A stretch of 41,539 nt of DNA, taken from positions 1-41,539 of IMG/VR virus record IMGVR_UViG_3300025030_000029; one strand, given 5' to 3'. The translations under genes were made by a program, and so were the position numbers. This stretch comes from a virus. A model generated the notes under the pieces. That model saw nothing but the letters and a program-made list of their open reading frames with translations, did no database searches and had not been told where the DNA came from. Below, one piece after another: positions 30,670 to 40,214 of the stretch (the stretch's first letter is position 1; each line of letters starts with the position of its first letter).

Positions 30670-32703
30670 ATGAGTGAAGAAAAGAAGCCCCCCATAATGG
30701 ACATGGGATTGGCTCGGAAACGGTATGCCAAGACCATCGAGGTCCAGAGCACGCCCCGCGAAGATGCCAACATAGACCTTCGCATGATCGTAGGGGGCAA
30801 AGAGAACCATTGGGAACCCGCAGCCCTTGCCGCTCGAAACGGCAGGCCCACCCTCTGCATAAACAAGCTCCCCAAGTTCCTCCGCTCAGTCACCGGAGAC
30901 CAGCGCAAGAGCCGACCAAGCGTCAAAGTCAGACCGGTGGACTCCAAAGCGGACCCGCAGATAGCCAGCATCCTTGAGGGGCATATCCGCAATATCGAGT
31001 ACACCTCCAACGCCTCATACTCCTACGATTCGGCTTTCAAGCACGCCACATCCTGCGGCTTTCCTGGCTACTGGCGTCTGCTCACCGATTACGCCGATGA
31101 TGACGTGTTCGAGCAGGACATCAAGATAGCGCCGGTCAGAAACCACTTCAGCGTCTACATGGACCATTCATGCGTTCCATACCAGGGGCTTGAGAAATAC
31201 TGCTTCGTCGTGGAAACCATGCCGATGGAGGAGTTCAAGCACACCTACCCCAAGGCAGACGCCTTGCAGTTCACGGACGGCGCCACAGGCGATGAGATGT
31301 CGCAGTGGTTCGACGATGACGGCATAAGGGTTGCCGAGTATTTCTACAAGGTGGCCGCGACCAAGACCATCATGCAACTGGCAACCGGCGAAGTGGTCGA
31401 ACTCACCGCCAAGCTGAAGCCCTTTCTCTCCCCCGACCGGAAGCAACTGATCTCCCCGCAGGGCGAACCGATGGATATCGTAAGGGAGCGCACCGTCGAG
31501 AGCCACAAGATCATGTGGGCCAAGATCTGCGGACTTGACGAGCCGCTGGAAGGGCCGCAGGAGTGGGCGGGTAAATACATCCCGGTCATCCCGGTCATGC
31601 CCGAAGAGTTCATCATTGACGGCAAGCCGGTATGGAAGGGGATGGTGAGGGACGCAAGAGACCCGACCATGCTTTACAACTACGTAGCTTCGGCCAACAT
31701 CGAGGCAGTGGCACTCTCCCCCAAATCCCCGCTGATGATCGGCAAGAGCCAGATACAGGGGAACGAGGCGCAATGGAACAACGCGCACACAACTCCCTAT
31801 CCATATCTGGTATACAACGACGAGGAAGGCAACACCAGCATCCCCCAAAGAACGGCACCGGTGCAGCAGCAGCCGGGACTCCTCGCCACCATGCAGCAGG
31901 CCAACATGGACTTTGAGGACACCATCGGCATATTCCGCGCCGGACTGGGAGCGCCGAGCAACGAGAAAAGCGGCATTGCTATTCAGGAGCGCAAAGAGTC
32001 GAGCGACGTCGGCACCTACGAGTACCACGACAACCTGTCACGGGCTGTCCAGTGGTCCTATCGGGTTCTGATCGACCTGATCCCCCGCATCTACGACACC
32101 GAACGCGGTCTACGCCTCATGAACCCCGACGATACCGAGAGCCACACCGAGATAAACAAGGAGATCGTCGGACCCAACGGGGAGAAAATCATCATCAACG
32201 ACATCACCCAGGGGAAATACGATGTAGTCGCCACGCTCGGACCCGCCTACGCTACACAGCGGCAGGAAGGTCAGCAGGTACTCTCCGACATCCTTACGGC
32301 CATCGCCCCGGTAGCGCCTCAAACCGTGCCGGTGATCCTCCCCAGGCTGTTCAAGCTGATGGACTTCCCCGAGGCACAGGAGATCACCAAGGAGCTTCGC
32401 GCCGTATTCGGGCAGGGCGAGGACGGCAAGCCGCAGGAGAAGGGGCCGGACCCCATGCAGGAGATGCAGCAGCAGATGGCCAAGGTGATGATGCAGCTCG
32501 AAGTGAGGGAGAAAGAGGCAGCAATCGCCAAGATTGAGACGGCATCTATGCTGGACCTCGCCAAAGCGGAAGCGGCAGAGATAGGACAGGACTTGGCGGA
32601 ATACAAGATGATCGTAGAGGACTTCATGCGGATGAACCAGCCGCAACAGCCGATAGAACAACCACAGCAGCAGGCGGCACAGCCGCAGGGAGGTCTTGAA
32701 TGA
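30670..32703 (+). CDS. Portal protein (P22 gp1-like)
   Basis: A 677-residue protein, near the 725 of P22 portal. It has the typical early R-x2-Y-A-K-T and V-G-G-x-E-N-H-W segments, the long acidic body and a Gln-rich helical barrel at the C-terminus (about 590-677). Twelve copies form the ring through which DNA passes and to which the gp4-like factor binds. ATG at 30670 has a CAGGAGAC site; the in-frame start 45 bases earlier has none. The stop overlaps the next start (ATGA). Confidence 0.88.
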   Translation: MSEEKKPPIMDMGLARKRYAKTIEVQSTPREDANIDLRMIVGGKENHWEPAALAARNGRPTLCINKLPKFLRSVTGDQRKSRPSVKVRPVDSKADPQIASILEGHIRNIEYTSNASYSYDSAFKHATSCGFPGYWRLLTDYADDDVFEQDIKIAPVRNHFSVYMDHSCVPYQGLEKYCFVVETMPMEEFKHTYPKADALQFTDGATGDEMSQWFDDDGIRVAEYFYKVAATKTIMQLATGEVVELTAKLKPFLSPDRKQLISPQGEPMDIVRERTVESHKIMWAKICGLDEPLEGPQEWAGKYIPVIPVMPEEFIIDGKPVWKGMVRDARDPTMLYNYVASANIEAVALSPKSPLMIGKSQIQGNEAQWNNAHTTPYPYLVYNDEEGNTSIPQRTAPVQQQPGLLATMQQANMDFEDTIGIFRAGLGAPSNEKSGIAIQERKESSDVGTYEYHDNLSRAVQWSYRVLIDLIPRIYDTERGLRLMNPDDTESHTEINKEIVGPNGEKIIINDITQGKYDVVATLGPAYATQRQEGQQVLSDILTAIAPVAPQTVPVILPRLFKLMDFPEAQEITKELRAVFGQGEDGKPQEKGPDPMQEMQQQMAKVMMQLEVREKEAAIAKIETASMLDLAKAEAAEIGQDLAEYKMIVEDFMRMNQPQQPIEQPQQQAAQPQGGLE

Positions 32704-33005
32704 ATCTGACAAAGGATCTGAACGGGAACATCATGCAGCTGTTGCAGCCTGCCGCGACACATCAGACAGTCTCCATATCCGGTGTATCCGCACAGTCGGC
32801 GGTGCTGGCCGGTACGACCCGATTCGTCGAGCTGTACAGCGATACCACCTGTTTTGTTGCGGTCGGGGCAGACCCTACGGCGGTCGTCACCAATATTCCC
32901 GTATACGCAGGCATCCCGCGCACGCTGCAAGTAACGGGCGGGACCAAGATAGCGGCGATCACGGCGGGCGGGACCGACACGCTGAGAATCGTGGAGATGG
33001 TCTAG
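32700..33005 (+). CDS. Putative small virion protein
   Basis: A 101-residue protein rich in Val, Thr, Ala and Gly, almost certainly a beta-sandwich, with repeated T-x-V/I patterns. Coupled to portal by a four-base overlap and to the next gene by direct adjacency. Its composition and position suggest a head-decoration or accessory virion protein. No named family. Confidence 0.55.
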   Translation: MNLTKDLNGNIMQLLQPAATHQTVSISGVSAQSAVLAGTTRFVELYSDTTCFVAVGADPTAVVTNIPVYAGIPRTLQVTGGTKIAAITAGGTDTLRIVEMV

Positions 33006-34733
33006 ATGTTGGGCTTCGGCGGAGGGTTTTTAGGGAAGCCGCAGTGGGCGTTGCCACCAATCACAGACCTCTTCAACGGGTTCAATACTGACGGCACCTA
33101 TACGGGTTCGGCACAGACTTTGGCTGATTATCTTGGAGTCAATCAGACCTCTCCCGCCAACGTGCTGCCGGTGCAGGGGGGGCGGCTATCGTATGATCTC
33201 TTAGAAGGCGCAACGCTTGGGCCTGAACTACTGACAACGGCACAACAGAACATGGATAGTGGTTGGGTGGTCTCGGGCGAATCTACTGTATCTGGTGGTG
33301 TAGGCCATGTATTAAGTACCGATGGCACAGGCTCCGGTTTGTTTGTTTATAACAAGCAAGTGGCAGGCAAAAAGTACCAGTACGCATATGCAGTTATAGG
33401 CGCACCAAGTGGCGGATTCCGGATTAACAGCATTGACGCCCCCCGGCGTGTTGGTTCCAATACTTTCCAGATTACAGCTGCGGATACGGCTATAAGCTTC
33501 GGGAGGTACGGTATCAGCGATGTACAAATTGATTCCGTATCCGTCCGTGAAGTTGTGCCGATATGGGTTTCTGATAGAAACAGCGTCAACGCATCGGCAT
33601 GGGGCGACAGCATGACGGCGGCACCATCGTTTACATCAACATTGTTTTCCCACTTTCGAGGCGTCAGCGTCTACAACGGAGGGGTGAGCGGGGAAACCTC
33701 AACCCAAATCAAAGATAGGATGGTGGCGGCATCAGGCAAATTTGCAGATGTGGTTACGATATGGGCGGGGAGGAATAACCGTACAGACCCGACCACCATT
33801 AAAGCTGACATAGCCGCCATGGTGGGGGTGTTGTCTACAGCTAAATTTGTGGTGATTTCGGTGCTAAACGGGGATAACGCCGTAGAGTACAGCGGACAGG
33901 CACAACATATTCTTATAACCCAACTTAACTCTGACCTCGCCGCGACATACCCTGACAATTACATAGATCTCAGAAGTTATCTGGTAACTCAATATAATCC
34001 GTCAAATCCTCAAGACGTGACAGATTTTGAAAGAGATATTGTCCCGTCTTCCCTCAGATACGACGATCAGCATCTAAACGTCACAGGAAACCACCTCGCA
34101 GCGGGATACATAGCTGAATGGATCAGCGTGAAAGGGTGGCTGGGCGAAACTTCTCACATCCAATCATCTCAAGTTACCCGCACTTGCAAAGGTGGCAGGC
34201 TCAAATACGCCGCCGCCTACCTCGGCTACAAGAGCAACACCGCTGCGGCGACCAACTACACCCGTCCAACGGCGAACGTGCTCCGCTCCAATAATTTCGG
34301 ACTGTGGGGCCGCTGTGTCCCTTCTGCGACGGGGCAGGCAACCGTTGATCTCTGGTCGGCCCGATCTGATGCCAGTAACCTCCTCGAAGTCTACATGAAC
34401 GCTACGCAGGTGCGATTTTACAAGGTCGTAGCCGGAGCGTTTGCCGGACCGGTCGCCACGTACACCCATACCACGGGGGTTGCGTTCGAGTTCCAATCCT
34501 ACCAGTCAATCTCCGGCATGGGGATCAGGGTGAAGGAAGACGGCGGCGAGTGGTCGGCATGGGCGGAAACGACTGATGCAACGAGTATTCTGGATGCCGT
34601 GATACCGGCTAATTACCAGATAGGGGCCATGAACGACGCGAACCATTTCGACGGCAACATCCCATTTATCGCAATCGTCAAGCATGGCGACCCGAAAAGA
34701 GAGTTAGAGAGGTTGGGGCTGATGTATCCATGA
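33006..34733 (+). CDS. SGNH/GDSL-type hydrolase, modular virion protein
   Basis: A 575-residue protein. Residues about 70-185 are beta-rich like a carbohydrate-binding module. Residues 195-375 form an SGNH hydrolase: G-D-S202 (block I), a Gly in Y-N-G-G-V-S-G-E (block II), W-A-G-R-N (block III) and D353-x2-H356 (block V), the Ser/His/Asp set of an esterase. Residues 385-575 look like a LamG/concanavalin-type beta-sandwich. It may remove acetyl groups from host polysaccharide. P22 has no such gene between portal and scaffold. Not recognised as a fixed family. Confidence 0.75.
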   Translation: MLGFGGGFLGKPQWALPPITDLFNGFNTDGTYTGSAQTLADYLGVNQTSPANVLPVQGGRLSYDLLEGATLGPELLTTAQQNMDSGWVVSGESTVSGGVGHVLSTDGTGSGLFVYNKQVAGKKYQYAYAVIGAPSGGFRINSIDAPRRVGSNTFQITAADTAISFGRYGISDVQIDSVSVREVVPIWVSDRNSVNASAWGDSMTAAPSFTSTLFSHFRGVSVYNGGVSGETSTQIKDRMVAASGKFADVVTIWAGRNNRTDPTTIKADIAAMVGVLSTAKFVVISVLNGDNAVEYSGQAQHILITQLNSDLAATYPDNYIDLRSYLVTQYNPSNPQDVTDFERDIVPSSLRYDDQHLNVTGNHLAAGYIAEWISVKGWLGETSHIQSSQVTRTCKGGRLKYAAAYLGYKSNTAAATNYTRPTANVLRSNNFGLWGRCVPSATGQATVDLWSARSDASNLLEVYMNATQVRFYKVVAGAFAGPVATYTHTTGVAFEFQSYQSISGMGIRVKEDGGEWSAWAETTDATSILDAVIPANYQIGAMNDANHFDGNIPFIAIVKHGDPKRELERLGLMYP

Positions 34734-34743
34734 ACCATTTTTC

Positions 34744-34772
34744 TTTACAATCTTCATGAAAGAGAGTAATAA
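34744..34772 (+). promoter_or_regulatory. Possible promoter before scaffold and coat
   Basis: TTTACA (34744-34749), 17-base spacer, TAATAA (34767-34772), in a short A+T-rich gap. It could add transcription for scaffold and coat, which are needed in large amounts. Matches are moderate. Confidence 0.35.
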
Positions 34773-34850
34773 AGCGACTCAGTGAGTAACACACAAAAAA
34801 CGTTCACCGGCACCGTACAGCCGGGGCAAATCCGCCCAAGGGGTGACAGC

Positions 34851-35690
34851 ATGAGCGCAGAAAATCGTGAAGAATTCGAGCAAGTAGTAGAACCGGCAGC
34901 GGCGGAACCCGCTGAGCCAGCCGTAGAAGCGGAACCGGCACCCGCAGACATACCGGCAGAACCCGAAGAACCCGCCGAAGACCCCGTAAAGAAGGAAAAG
35001 GGGATCCAGAAGCGCATCAACGAGCTTACCAGGGAGAAGCACGAAGCCCGCGCAGAGGCCGAGTATTACCGCAAACTGGCAGAGCAAGCGCAACCCTCGC
35101 AGCCGCAGGATGACTTCATCCCTCCCGGCTTCCCCGCTGAACCCGTTCTGGATCAGTTTGAGGATTACGACCAGTACAACCGTGCCTTGGTACGGTGGGA
35201 GGCCAACAGGATCCTCGCCGAGCGCGACCACAAGGCCGAACAAGGCAAGGCACAAGCGGCGAAACAGACCGTCATGCAGGCTCATGCGGCCCGCGTCGAA
35301 GCCGTGCAGGAGAAGTACACCGACTTTGACGAGGCGATAGCGTCCGCGCCGGACATCAGCTTTAACGATGGCACCTTTTCGGCCATCGTCGAGAGCGACC
35401 AGAGCGCCGACATTGTTTACCACCTGGCGAAGAACCCCGCAGAGGCGTACCGGTTGCACGGTCTCTCTCCTGTGCAGCAGATCAAGGAAATCGCCCGGCT
35501 GGAAGACAAGTTCAGCGCGGCCCCCGAAAAGCCGGTGAAGCGGGTAAGCCAAGCGCCTACCCCGATCAACGCGCTGAACGGCACCAGCGAGGCGGCGGCA
35601 AGTTCCAAAGAACCCGACGCGGCTCTCAACCCTGCGGCTTGGTCTGCATGGGAAGCGGCAAGAGTTAAGAAACTCGGCAGAAGATACTAA
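34851..35690 (+). CDS. Scaffolding protein (P22 gp8-like)
   Basis: A 279-residue protein, acidic Pro/Glu/Ala-rich at the start (residues 5-50) and strongly helical afterwards, with a basic C-terminus (V-K-K-L-G-R-R-Y), as expected of scaffolding proteins whose C-terminal helix binds coat. It directly precedes coat. The ATG at 34851 has AAGGGG upstream; an in-frame GTG at 34782 lacks a good site. Assigned from position and composition. Confidence 0.8.
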   Translation: MSAENREEFEQVVEPAAAEPAEPAVEAEPAPADIPAEPEEPAEDPVKKEKGIQKRINELTREKHEARAEAEYYRKLAEQAQPSQPQDDFIPPGFPAEPVLDQFEDYDQYNRALVRWEANRILAERDHKAEQGKAQAAKQTVMQAHAARVEAVQEKYTDFDEAIASAPDISFNDGTFSAIVESDQSADIVYHLAKNPAEAYRLHGLSPVQQIKEIARLEDKFSAAPEKPVKRVSQAPTPINALNGTSEAAASSKEPDAALNPAAWSAWEAARVKKLGRRY

Positions 35691-35745
35691 ACAGGCGCTA
35701 CGGCGCATAACCCTTTGCGGGAGAACACCCGCCAGGAGAAACTAA

Positions 35746-37080
35746 ATGAAACATTTACTCGCTTGCCTCATGGCATTCATTGGCGGCATGTTGAACTTCA
35801 AAGCCGTCTTCCGCGCCCCGATCAACGCCATGATGGGCACCAATACCATCCTCACCACCGATAAAATTTTGCTCAAGGCTCTCGACGTCCTCCACGCCAA
35901 GCTGAACTTCATCGGCTCCATCAACCGCAACTACGATAGCCAGTTCGCTCAGACCGGTGGCAAGATCGGGGAAAGCCTCCGCATCCGTCTCCCTGAGAAG
36001 TTCACCGTCACTGACGGCGCGATTCTGGACCTGCAAGATTCTGTAGAGCAGAGCATCACCATGACCCAAGCAACCCGCAAGCATGTCGGGATGCACTTCA
36101 CCTCGCAGGACCTCACCATGAGCCTGGACGATTTCACCGAAAGGAAGATCGAACCGGCAATGGCCGCTCTCGCCTCCACCATCGAAGCCGACGCGCTCTC
36201 CATGGTTCTGGACATATACAACACCACCGGCACATTCGGCGTTGTCCCGGCGTCCCTCGTTCCCTTCCTCGGCGCAAAGGCGAAGCTGAACCAGTACCTC
36301 GCACCGAAAGACCATCTCCGCAACATGCTGATCGACTCCACCACCACCGCCGCCATGGTCGAAGGTCTGAAAAGCATCTTCAACGACCAGTCCAGCATTG
36401 CCGCGCAGTACAAAGAGGGCCAGATGGGGCGCACCGCGGGCTTCATGTTCGCCGAGAACGACCTCCTGCCGGTACTCACCAACGGAACCCGCACCGGCTC
36501 CATCACCGTGAACGGCGCGGCACCGACCGGCGCAACCATCGCGCTGAAAGCTCTCGGAGCTTCGACCACCATCAAGAAAGGCGAAGTCTTCACCATCGCG
36601 GGTTACTACGCTGTCCACCCCGAGACCAAGACCCCTTACAGCCACCTTCAGCAGTTCGTGGTCACGGCTGACGCGACCGGCGGCGACGGCGGCGGGGCTA
36701 ACACCACCATCGCGGCACTCCCCATCTCCCCGGCAATCGTCACCAGTGGGGCTTACCAGAACGTCTACGGCGCTCCCGGTGCGGATGCGGTTGTCATCTT
36801 CCAGGGTGGCGCGGCTTGCGGCGGCGTGGCGGCGGCGGCGGGCGCTTCCACGGCTTACGGCCAGAACATCGCCTACCACAAGAACGCGTTCGCCTTCGTC
36901 TCCGCCGACCTGGAACTCCCCCGCGATGTCAAGCTGGCTTCCCGCCACGTCAAGGACGGCATCAGCATGAGGATGGTCGGCCAGTACGACATCAACAACG
37001 ACCGTTCGATCACGCGTCTCGATGTCTTGTACGGCTTCAAGACAATTAGGCCGGAGCTTGCTTGCCGCGTTACGAAGTAG
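35746..37080 (+). CDS. Major capsid protein (P22 gp5-like coat)
   Basis: A 444-residue HK97-fold coat protein. From about residue 30 it follows the P22-type start (N-T-I-L-T-T-D, then F-x-x-x-I-N-R-N-Y-D, G-x-K-I-G-E-S-L-R-I-R, F-T-S-Q-D-L-T-M-S-L-D-D-F), with an inserted beta-domain in the second half (about 255-335). Residues 1-29 are an extra hydrophobic N-terminal stretch. The ATG at 35746 has a CAGGAG site, while Met29/30 has none. Scaffold and head-fibre genes on either side support the call. Confidence 0.9.
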   Translation: MKHLLACLMAFIGGMLNFKAVFRAPINAMMGTNTILTTDKILLKALDVLHAKLNFIGSINRNYDSQFAQTGGKIGESLRIRLPEKFTVTDGAILDLQDSVEQSITMTQATRKHVGMHFTSQDLTMSLDDFTERKIEPAMAALASTIEADALSMVLDIYNTTGTFGVVPASLVPFLGAKAKLNQYLAPKDHLRNMLIDSTTTAAMVEGLKSIFNDQSSIAAQYKEGQMGRTAGFMFAENDLLPVLTNGTRTGSITVNGAAPTGATIALKALGASTTIKKGEVFTIAGYYAVHPETKTPYSHLQQFVVTADATGGDGGGANTTIAALPISPAIVTSGAYQNVYGAPGADAVVIFQGGAACGGVAAAAGASTAYGQNIAYHKNAFAFVSADLELPRDVKLASRHVKDGISMRMVGQYDINNDRSITRLDVLYGFKTIRPELACRVTK

Positions 37081-37127
37081 ACAACCTTTAGCGGGGAGCC
37101 TTAACCGGCTCCCCATAGGAGATAGAA

Positions 37128-37334
37128 ATGGCAATCGAACAGCAGCTATCGCAGAGAACCACCGGGGGCGCTTCCTTCGGGCAGTCCGCCACCGACAAGA
37201 TCAGCTTTTACGGAGTGACTCCCGTAGACCAGCCTGCTCCCGCCGTCACGGTGGGTACCGACATCGCAACGGTCATCCTGGAACTCGCAGACCTTCGCGC
37301 CTCCCTGGCCGAACTCGGGCTGATTGCAGCCTAG
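37128..37334 (+). CDS. Head fibre/decoration-like protein
   Basis: A 68-residue protein with the pattern S-Q-R-T-T-G-G-A-S-F-G-Q-S-A-T-D-K-I-S-F-Y-G-V-T-P followed by a helical tail L-E-L-A-D-L-R-A-S-L, similar to small head-fibre proteins found after coat genes in many phages. It probably decorates the capsid. ATG has a TAGGAG site, 47 bases after coat. Confidence 0.7.
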   Translation: MAIEQQLSQRTTGGASFGQSATDKISFYGVTPVDQPAPAVTVGTDIATVILELADLRASLAELGLIAA

Positions 37335-38006
37335 ATGAATATCTACCTCGGCATACCGATGTACGGGGGCGCTCACGGGTTAACCGTGAGTTGCCTCCTT
37401 GCATCCCAAAAGCACCTGATGGAGTTGGGCCATACCGTCATCGTTGACATAGTGGCGGGCGGATCCATTCTCCCCAAGGTGCGCAACGGAATAGTGAAAC
37501 GGTTTATCGACTCCGCAGCCGATGTTCTGGTTTTCATCGACAGTGACATGGTGTGGGAGCCTGAAACCCTGTTGAAACTGGTCAATGCCCCTTTTGACGT
37601 TTCCGTGGCGAACTACCGCAAGCGCAGCAATGAAGTTACCTGGCTGGCAGAGCCTGTTTATGAAGACGGGGAACCGCTCGGCAAGGTCCACAACGGCGAT
37701 ATCTGGTTGCAAACTCGCAGGGCCGGAACGGGGATGATGGCGATTCGGCGACTGACCATCAAAGAAATGGTGGGGTTACTCCCCGATCTGGTTTATGAGG
37801 AGAACGGCGAGTGCATCCCGTGCCTTTTTGATTTTGAGCTGAAAGACGGCCAATACCACGGCGAGGATTACACCTTCTGCCGCCGGCTGGAATCCATCGG
37901 CGGTCAGATATTCATACTGGCAGATGCCTACATAGGTCATGTGGGCCACACGGTCTACGGCGGTAACTACCATGAGTTTCTGATGGGACAAAGAGGTGCT
38001 GCATGA
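37335..38006 (+). CDS. Glycosyltransferase (GT-A, family 2-like)
   Basis: A 223-residue protein with the GT-A fold: strand I-Y-L-G-I-P-M-Y, then the metal- and sugar-nucleotide-binding D-S-D motif (69-71) in V-F-I-D-S-D-M-V-W, and the acceptor-site segment G-E-D-Y-T-F-C-R-R-L. It starts directly after the head-fibre stop and overlaps gp4 by four bases, so it is produced with virion proteins. It might glycosylate a capsid protein or modify the host surface. No sugar specificity is visible. Confidence 0.8.
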   Translation: MNIYLGIPMYGGAHGLTVSCLLASQKHLMELGHTVIVDIVAGGSILPKVRNGIVKRFIDSAADVLVFIDSDMVWEPETLLKLVNAPFDVSVANYRKRSNEVTWLAEPVYEDGEPLGKVHNGDIWLQTRRAGTGMMAIRRLTIKEMVGLLPDLVYEENGECIPCLFDFELKDGQYHGEDYTFCRRLESIGGQIFILADAYIGHVGHTVYGGNYHEFLMGQRGAA

Positions 38007-38704
38007 TCGTTGCCGAACTGATAAAATCCGCCTACGCTGACCTCGGAGTGCTGGACATTGGCAGCGATCTTGACCCCGCGCAGTACGCGCAAGGGCTTCT
38101 GTCGCTCAACTCCATGATAGGCGCTTGGAGCCGTGGACGCCTGACGCTTTACGGACTGGTGGAGGAGTCATTTACCCTCACCCCCGGCAAGGCGGTTTAC
38201 ACGGTAGGATCTGGCGGCGAGTTCGACACGGCTTGGCCTTTTCAGATCACCCGCGCTTTCATCCGTGACGCCAACGACATCGACTACCCTGTCCAGATCA
38301 TCACCCCCGGCGAATACGCGGCCATCGTCCTCAAGACCGTCAGCGAGCGCCCTTTCAGGCTTGTATACAACCCCAAAGGCTACCCGACCGGCAACGCGAC
38401 ACTCTACCCTGTACCCGCAGCGGCGGAAGCCCTCCACTGGACCGCGCAGAAGGTTTTGGTCTCCTACGCTTCCATAGAGGATACCGTGGGAGTTGCGCCG
38501 GAATACGAAGAGGCTTTGGAGTTCAACCTTGCTCTCCGCCTTGCTCCCAAGATGAGCGTACCGGTTTCGGGGGAGCTTCGGGAACTGGCGCGGCAGTCGA
38601 AGTCGGTAATCCCACTATCGGTTGAACCGGCTACATTTGACGGGGCTTTTGGCAGTGCCAGGGCCATCGACGGTCTTGACGGCATATACTCGGGGTGGCT
38701 GTAA
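38003..38704 (+). CDS. Tail accessory factor, gp4-like
   Basis: A 233-residue protein beginning V-A-E-L-I-K-S-A-Y-A-D-L-G-V, then L-N-S-M-I-G-A-W-S-R-G-R-L-T, the usual start of P22 gp4-type head-completion proteins that plug onto the portal. It is coupled to the glycosyltransferase (ATGA) and to the gp10-like gene (TAATG). Length is above P22 gp4 (166). No lysozyme motif is obvious. Confidence 0.8.
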   Translation: MIVAELIKSAYADLGVLDIGSDLDPAQYAQGLLSLNSMIGAWSRGRLTLYGLVEESFTLTPGKAVYTVGSGGEFDTAWPFQITRAFIRDANDIDYPVQIITPGEYAAIVLKTVSERPFRLVYNPKGYPTGNATLYPVPAAAEALHWTAQKVLVSYASIEDTVGVAPEYEEALEFNLALRLAPKMSVPVSGELRELARQSKSVIPLSVEPATFDGAFGSARAIDGLDGIYSGWL

Positions 38705-40167
38705 TGAAAACCGCATCCCTACCCCTCGGTAACGGCGTCAACCTAGATGTCAACGAGTCCACCGTGCAGGACGGCGGTGCGATCTCGTTTATCAACGCCT
38801 ATGTCGATAGGGGCGGGGCTGTGCGTACCGTGCCAGGGTGCGCCGAGTATCTGGACACCGGAGCGGGTAATTCCTCGGTGTGGATGTGGTATTCGACCAC
38901 TCACTTGATAATGGTCATCGTGTCGGCGGGAAGGGTTTGGATTCAATCGGCCAAGGACGGTGCCCTCACTGAGATCTTAGGGACGGCACTCACCGCAGGG
39001 AGCCGCCCGACGTTTGCGGAGGATGCCAGCAGCATCTTTTTCGCCGCAGACTCCAAGATACACATGCTGACCGGTGGAGTGCTCACCATACTCGGTGCGC
39101 TCTCCCCGAACAGCGTGAGCAGCCTGGCATTCATCGGCGGCTACCTGATGAGCGACGGAGACAGGCCAACTGATCCGGTGGCCGGCGACACTCATTACAG
39201 CGACGACAAGGCAAACGGCTACGCGGCTTGGGAGCTCTACAACAACGAGTCCCGCCCCGACGGTCTGCAATGTCTGGTTGTCGCCTATGAGCAGATATAC
39301 AACATCGGGCGCACCTCTCTTGAAGTGGCGTACATCGACGGCACGGTGCCCTTTTCGGTCAACAAGAACGCCGCGCAGCACTTCGGGACCATGGCACCTC
39401 AGAGCGTGGCTTTTGACGGCGAGAACATCTACTACCTCTCGGAAGTGGCCGGGAGCCGAAAGATTATCCAGCTTGCCGGGGGAGGTACCCCTCAGATCAT
39501 TTCCTTCCCAGTTGACGTGCCGCTTGAGGACTTTGAAAGGGTGGATGACGCGCAAGGCTTCATCATGGCGTTCCGTGGGCGCAACGGCTATGCCGTGACC
39601 TTCCCAACCGCCAATGCGACCGTTGACGAGCAGTACTGGACAGCGATTACCCTGTTTTACCAGTTGCAAAGCAAGGAGTGGATTATTCTCGCACAGTGGG
39701 ACGCGGACACGGCATCCTACGGGCCTTATCGCGGCGTCTCCTTCGCCTATGTCGAGGCATGGGGCGGCTTGAAGTTGATAGGTGGCAGGGACGGCAAGAT
39801 TTACCAGTTGCAGGACACGACCGGCCAGGATTACACCGAAGCGCCGGTATTCCTGCACAGGTGGCGCGACAACGGGAGCAAAGTTTGGGGCAATGCCCGC
39901 GAAATATCGCTTGGTCTGGCGGGTCAATACGATCTGGAACCGGAATCTAGGCAATGCGGCGTGTACCGCAAGAGACAGCATCAATTCATTTTCACCGACC
40001 TGACCGACGCAGGGGCGATCTTCCGCGCAGCGATCAAGACCGGACATATCTCGCACAAGTCGCCCAACAAGAAGGCCGCAGCAGTCTACCGGTATGACGT
40101 GCAGTGCGGCAAGCCTGAGTTCGTGCTTAACGGCGTGGTGGAGTCCTACGAGATATTGAGAAGTTAA
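38704..40167 (+). CDS. DNA stabilisation protein, gp10-like
   Basis: A 487-residue protein, close to P22 gp10 (472), which closes the portal channel after packaging and carries the needle. Features are repeated beta-blade segments such as L-P-G-C-A-E-Y-type turns, N-I-Y-Y-L-S-E-V and the end of a propeller-like fold. The ATG at 38704 overlaps the gp4 stop (TAATG). A GTG nine bases earlier is possible. It fills the normal place between gp4 and the needle. Confidence 0.85.
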   Translation: MKTASLPLGNGVNLDVNESTVQDGGAISFINAYVDRGGAVRTVPGCAEYLDTGAGNSSVWMWYSTTHLIMVIVSAGRVWIQSAKDGALTEILGTALTAGSRPTFAEDASSIFFAADSKIHMLTGGVLTILGALSPNSVSSLAFIGGYLMSDGDRPTDPVAGDTHYSDDKANGYAAWELYNNESRPDGLQCLVVAYEQIYNIGRTSLEVAYIDGTVPFSVNKNAAQHFGTMAPQSVAFDGENIYYLSEVAGSRKIIQLAGGGTPQIISFPVDVPLEDFERVDDAQGFIMAFRGRNGYAVTFPTANATVDEQYWTAITLFYQLQSKEWIILAQWDADTASYGPYRGVSFAYVEAWGGLKLIGGRDGKIYQLQDTTGQDYTEAPVFLHRWRDNGSKVWGNAREISLGLAGQYDLEPESRQCGVYRKRQHQFIFTDLTDAGAIFRAAIKTGHISHKSPNKKAAAVYRYDVQCGKPEFVLNGVVESYEILRS

Positions 40168-40172
40168 GAGTT

Positions 40173-40186
40173 TAGCCAGCCAGCTA
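40173..40186. repeat. 14-bp inverted repeat, left copy
   Basis: TAGCCAGCCAGCTA, five bases after the gp10-like stop, is the exact reverse complement of 40695-40708. The ends TAGC/GCTA are themselves inverted. The pair brackets the genes at 40215 and 40532. Confidence 0.7.
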
Positions 40187-40214
40187 TACAAGCCAGATAG
40201 ACAGGGAGACAGAC

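Noticed and set aside
35755-37134. 459-residue reverse ORF under the coat gene
   Set aside because: It is a shadow of the coat codon bias: no family resemblance, no ribosome-binding site and complete overlap with a well-recognised gene.
38977-40191. 404-residue reverse ORF under the gp10-like gene
   Set aside because: Same reason: antisense to a gene in its expected place, with no recognisable domain.
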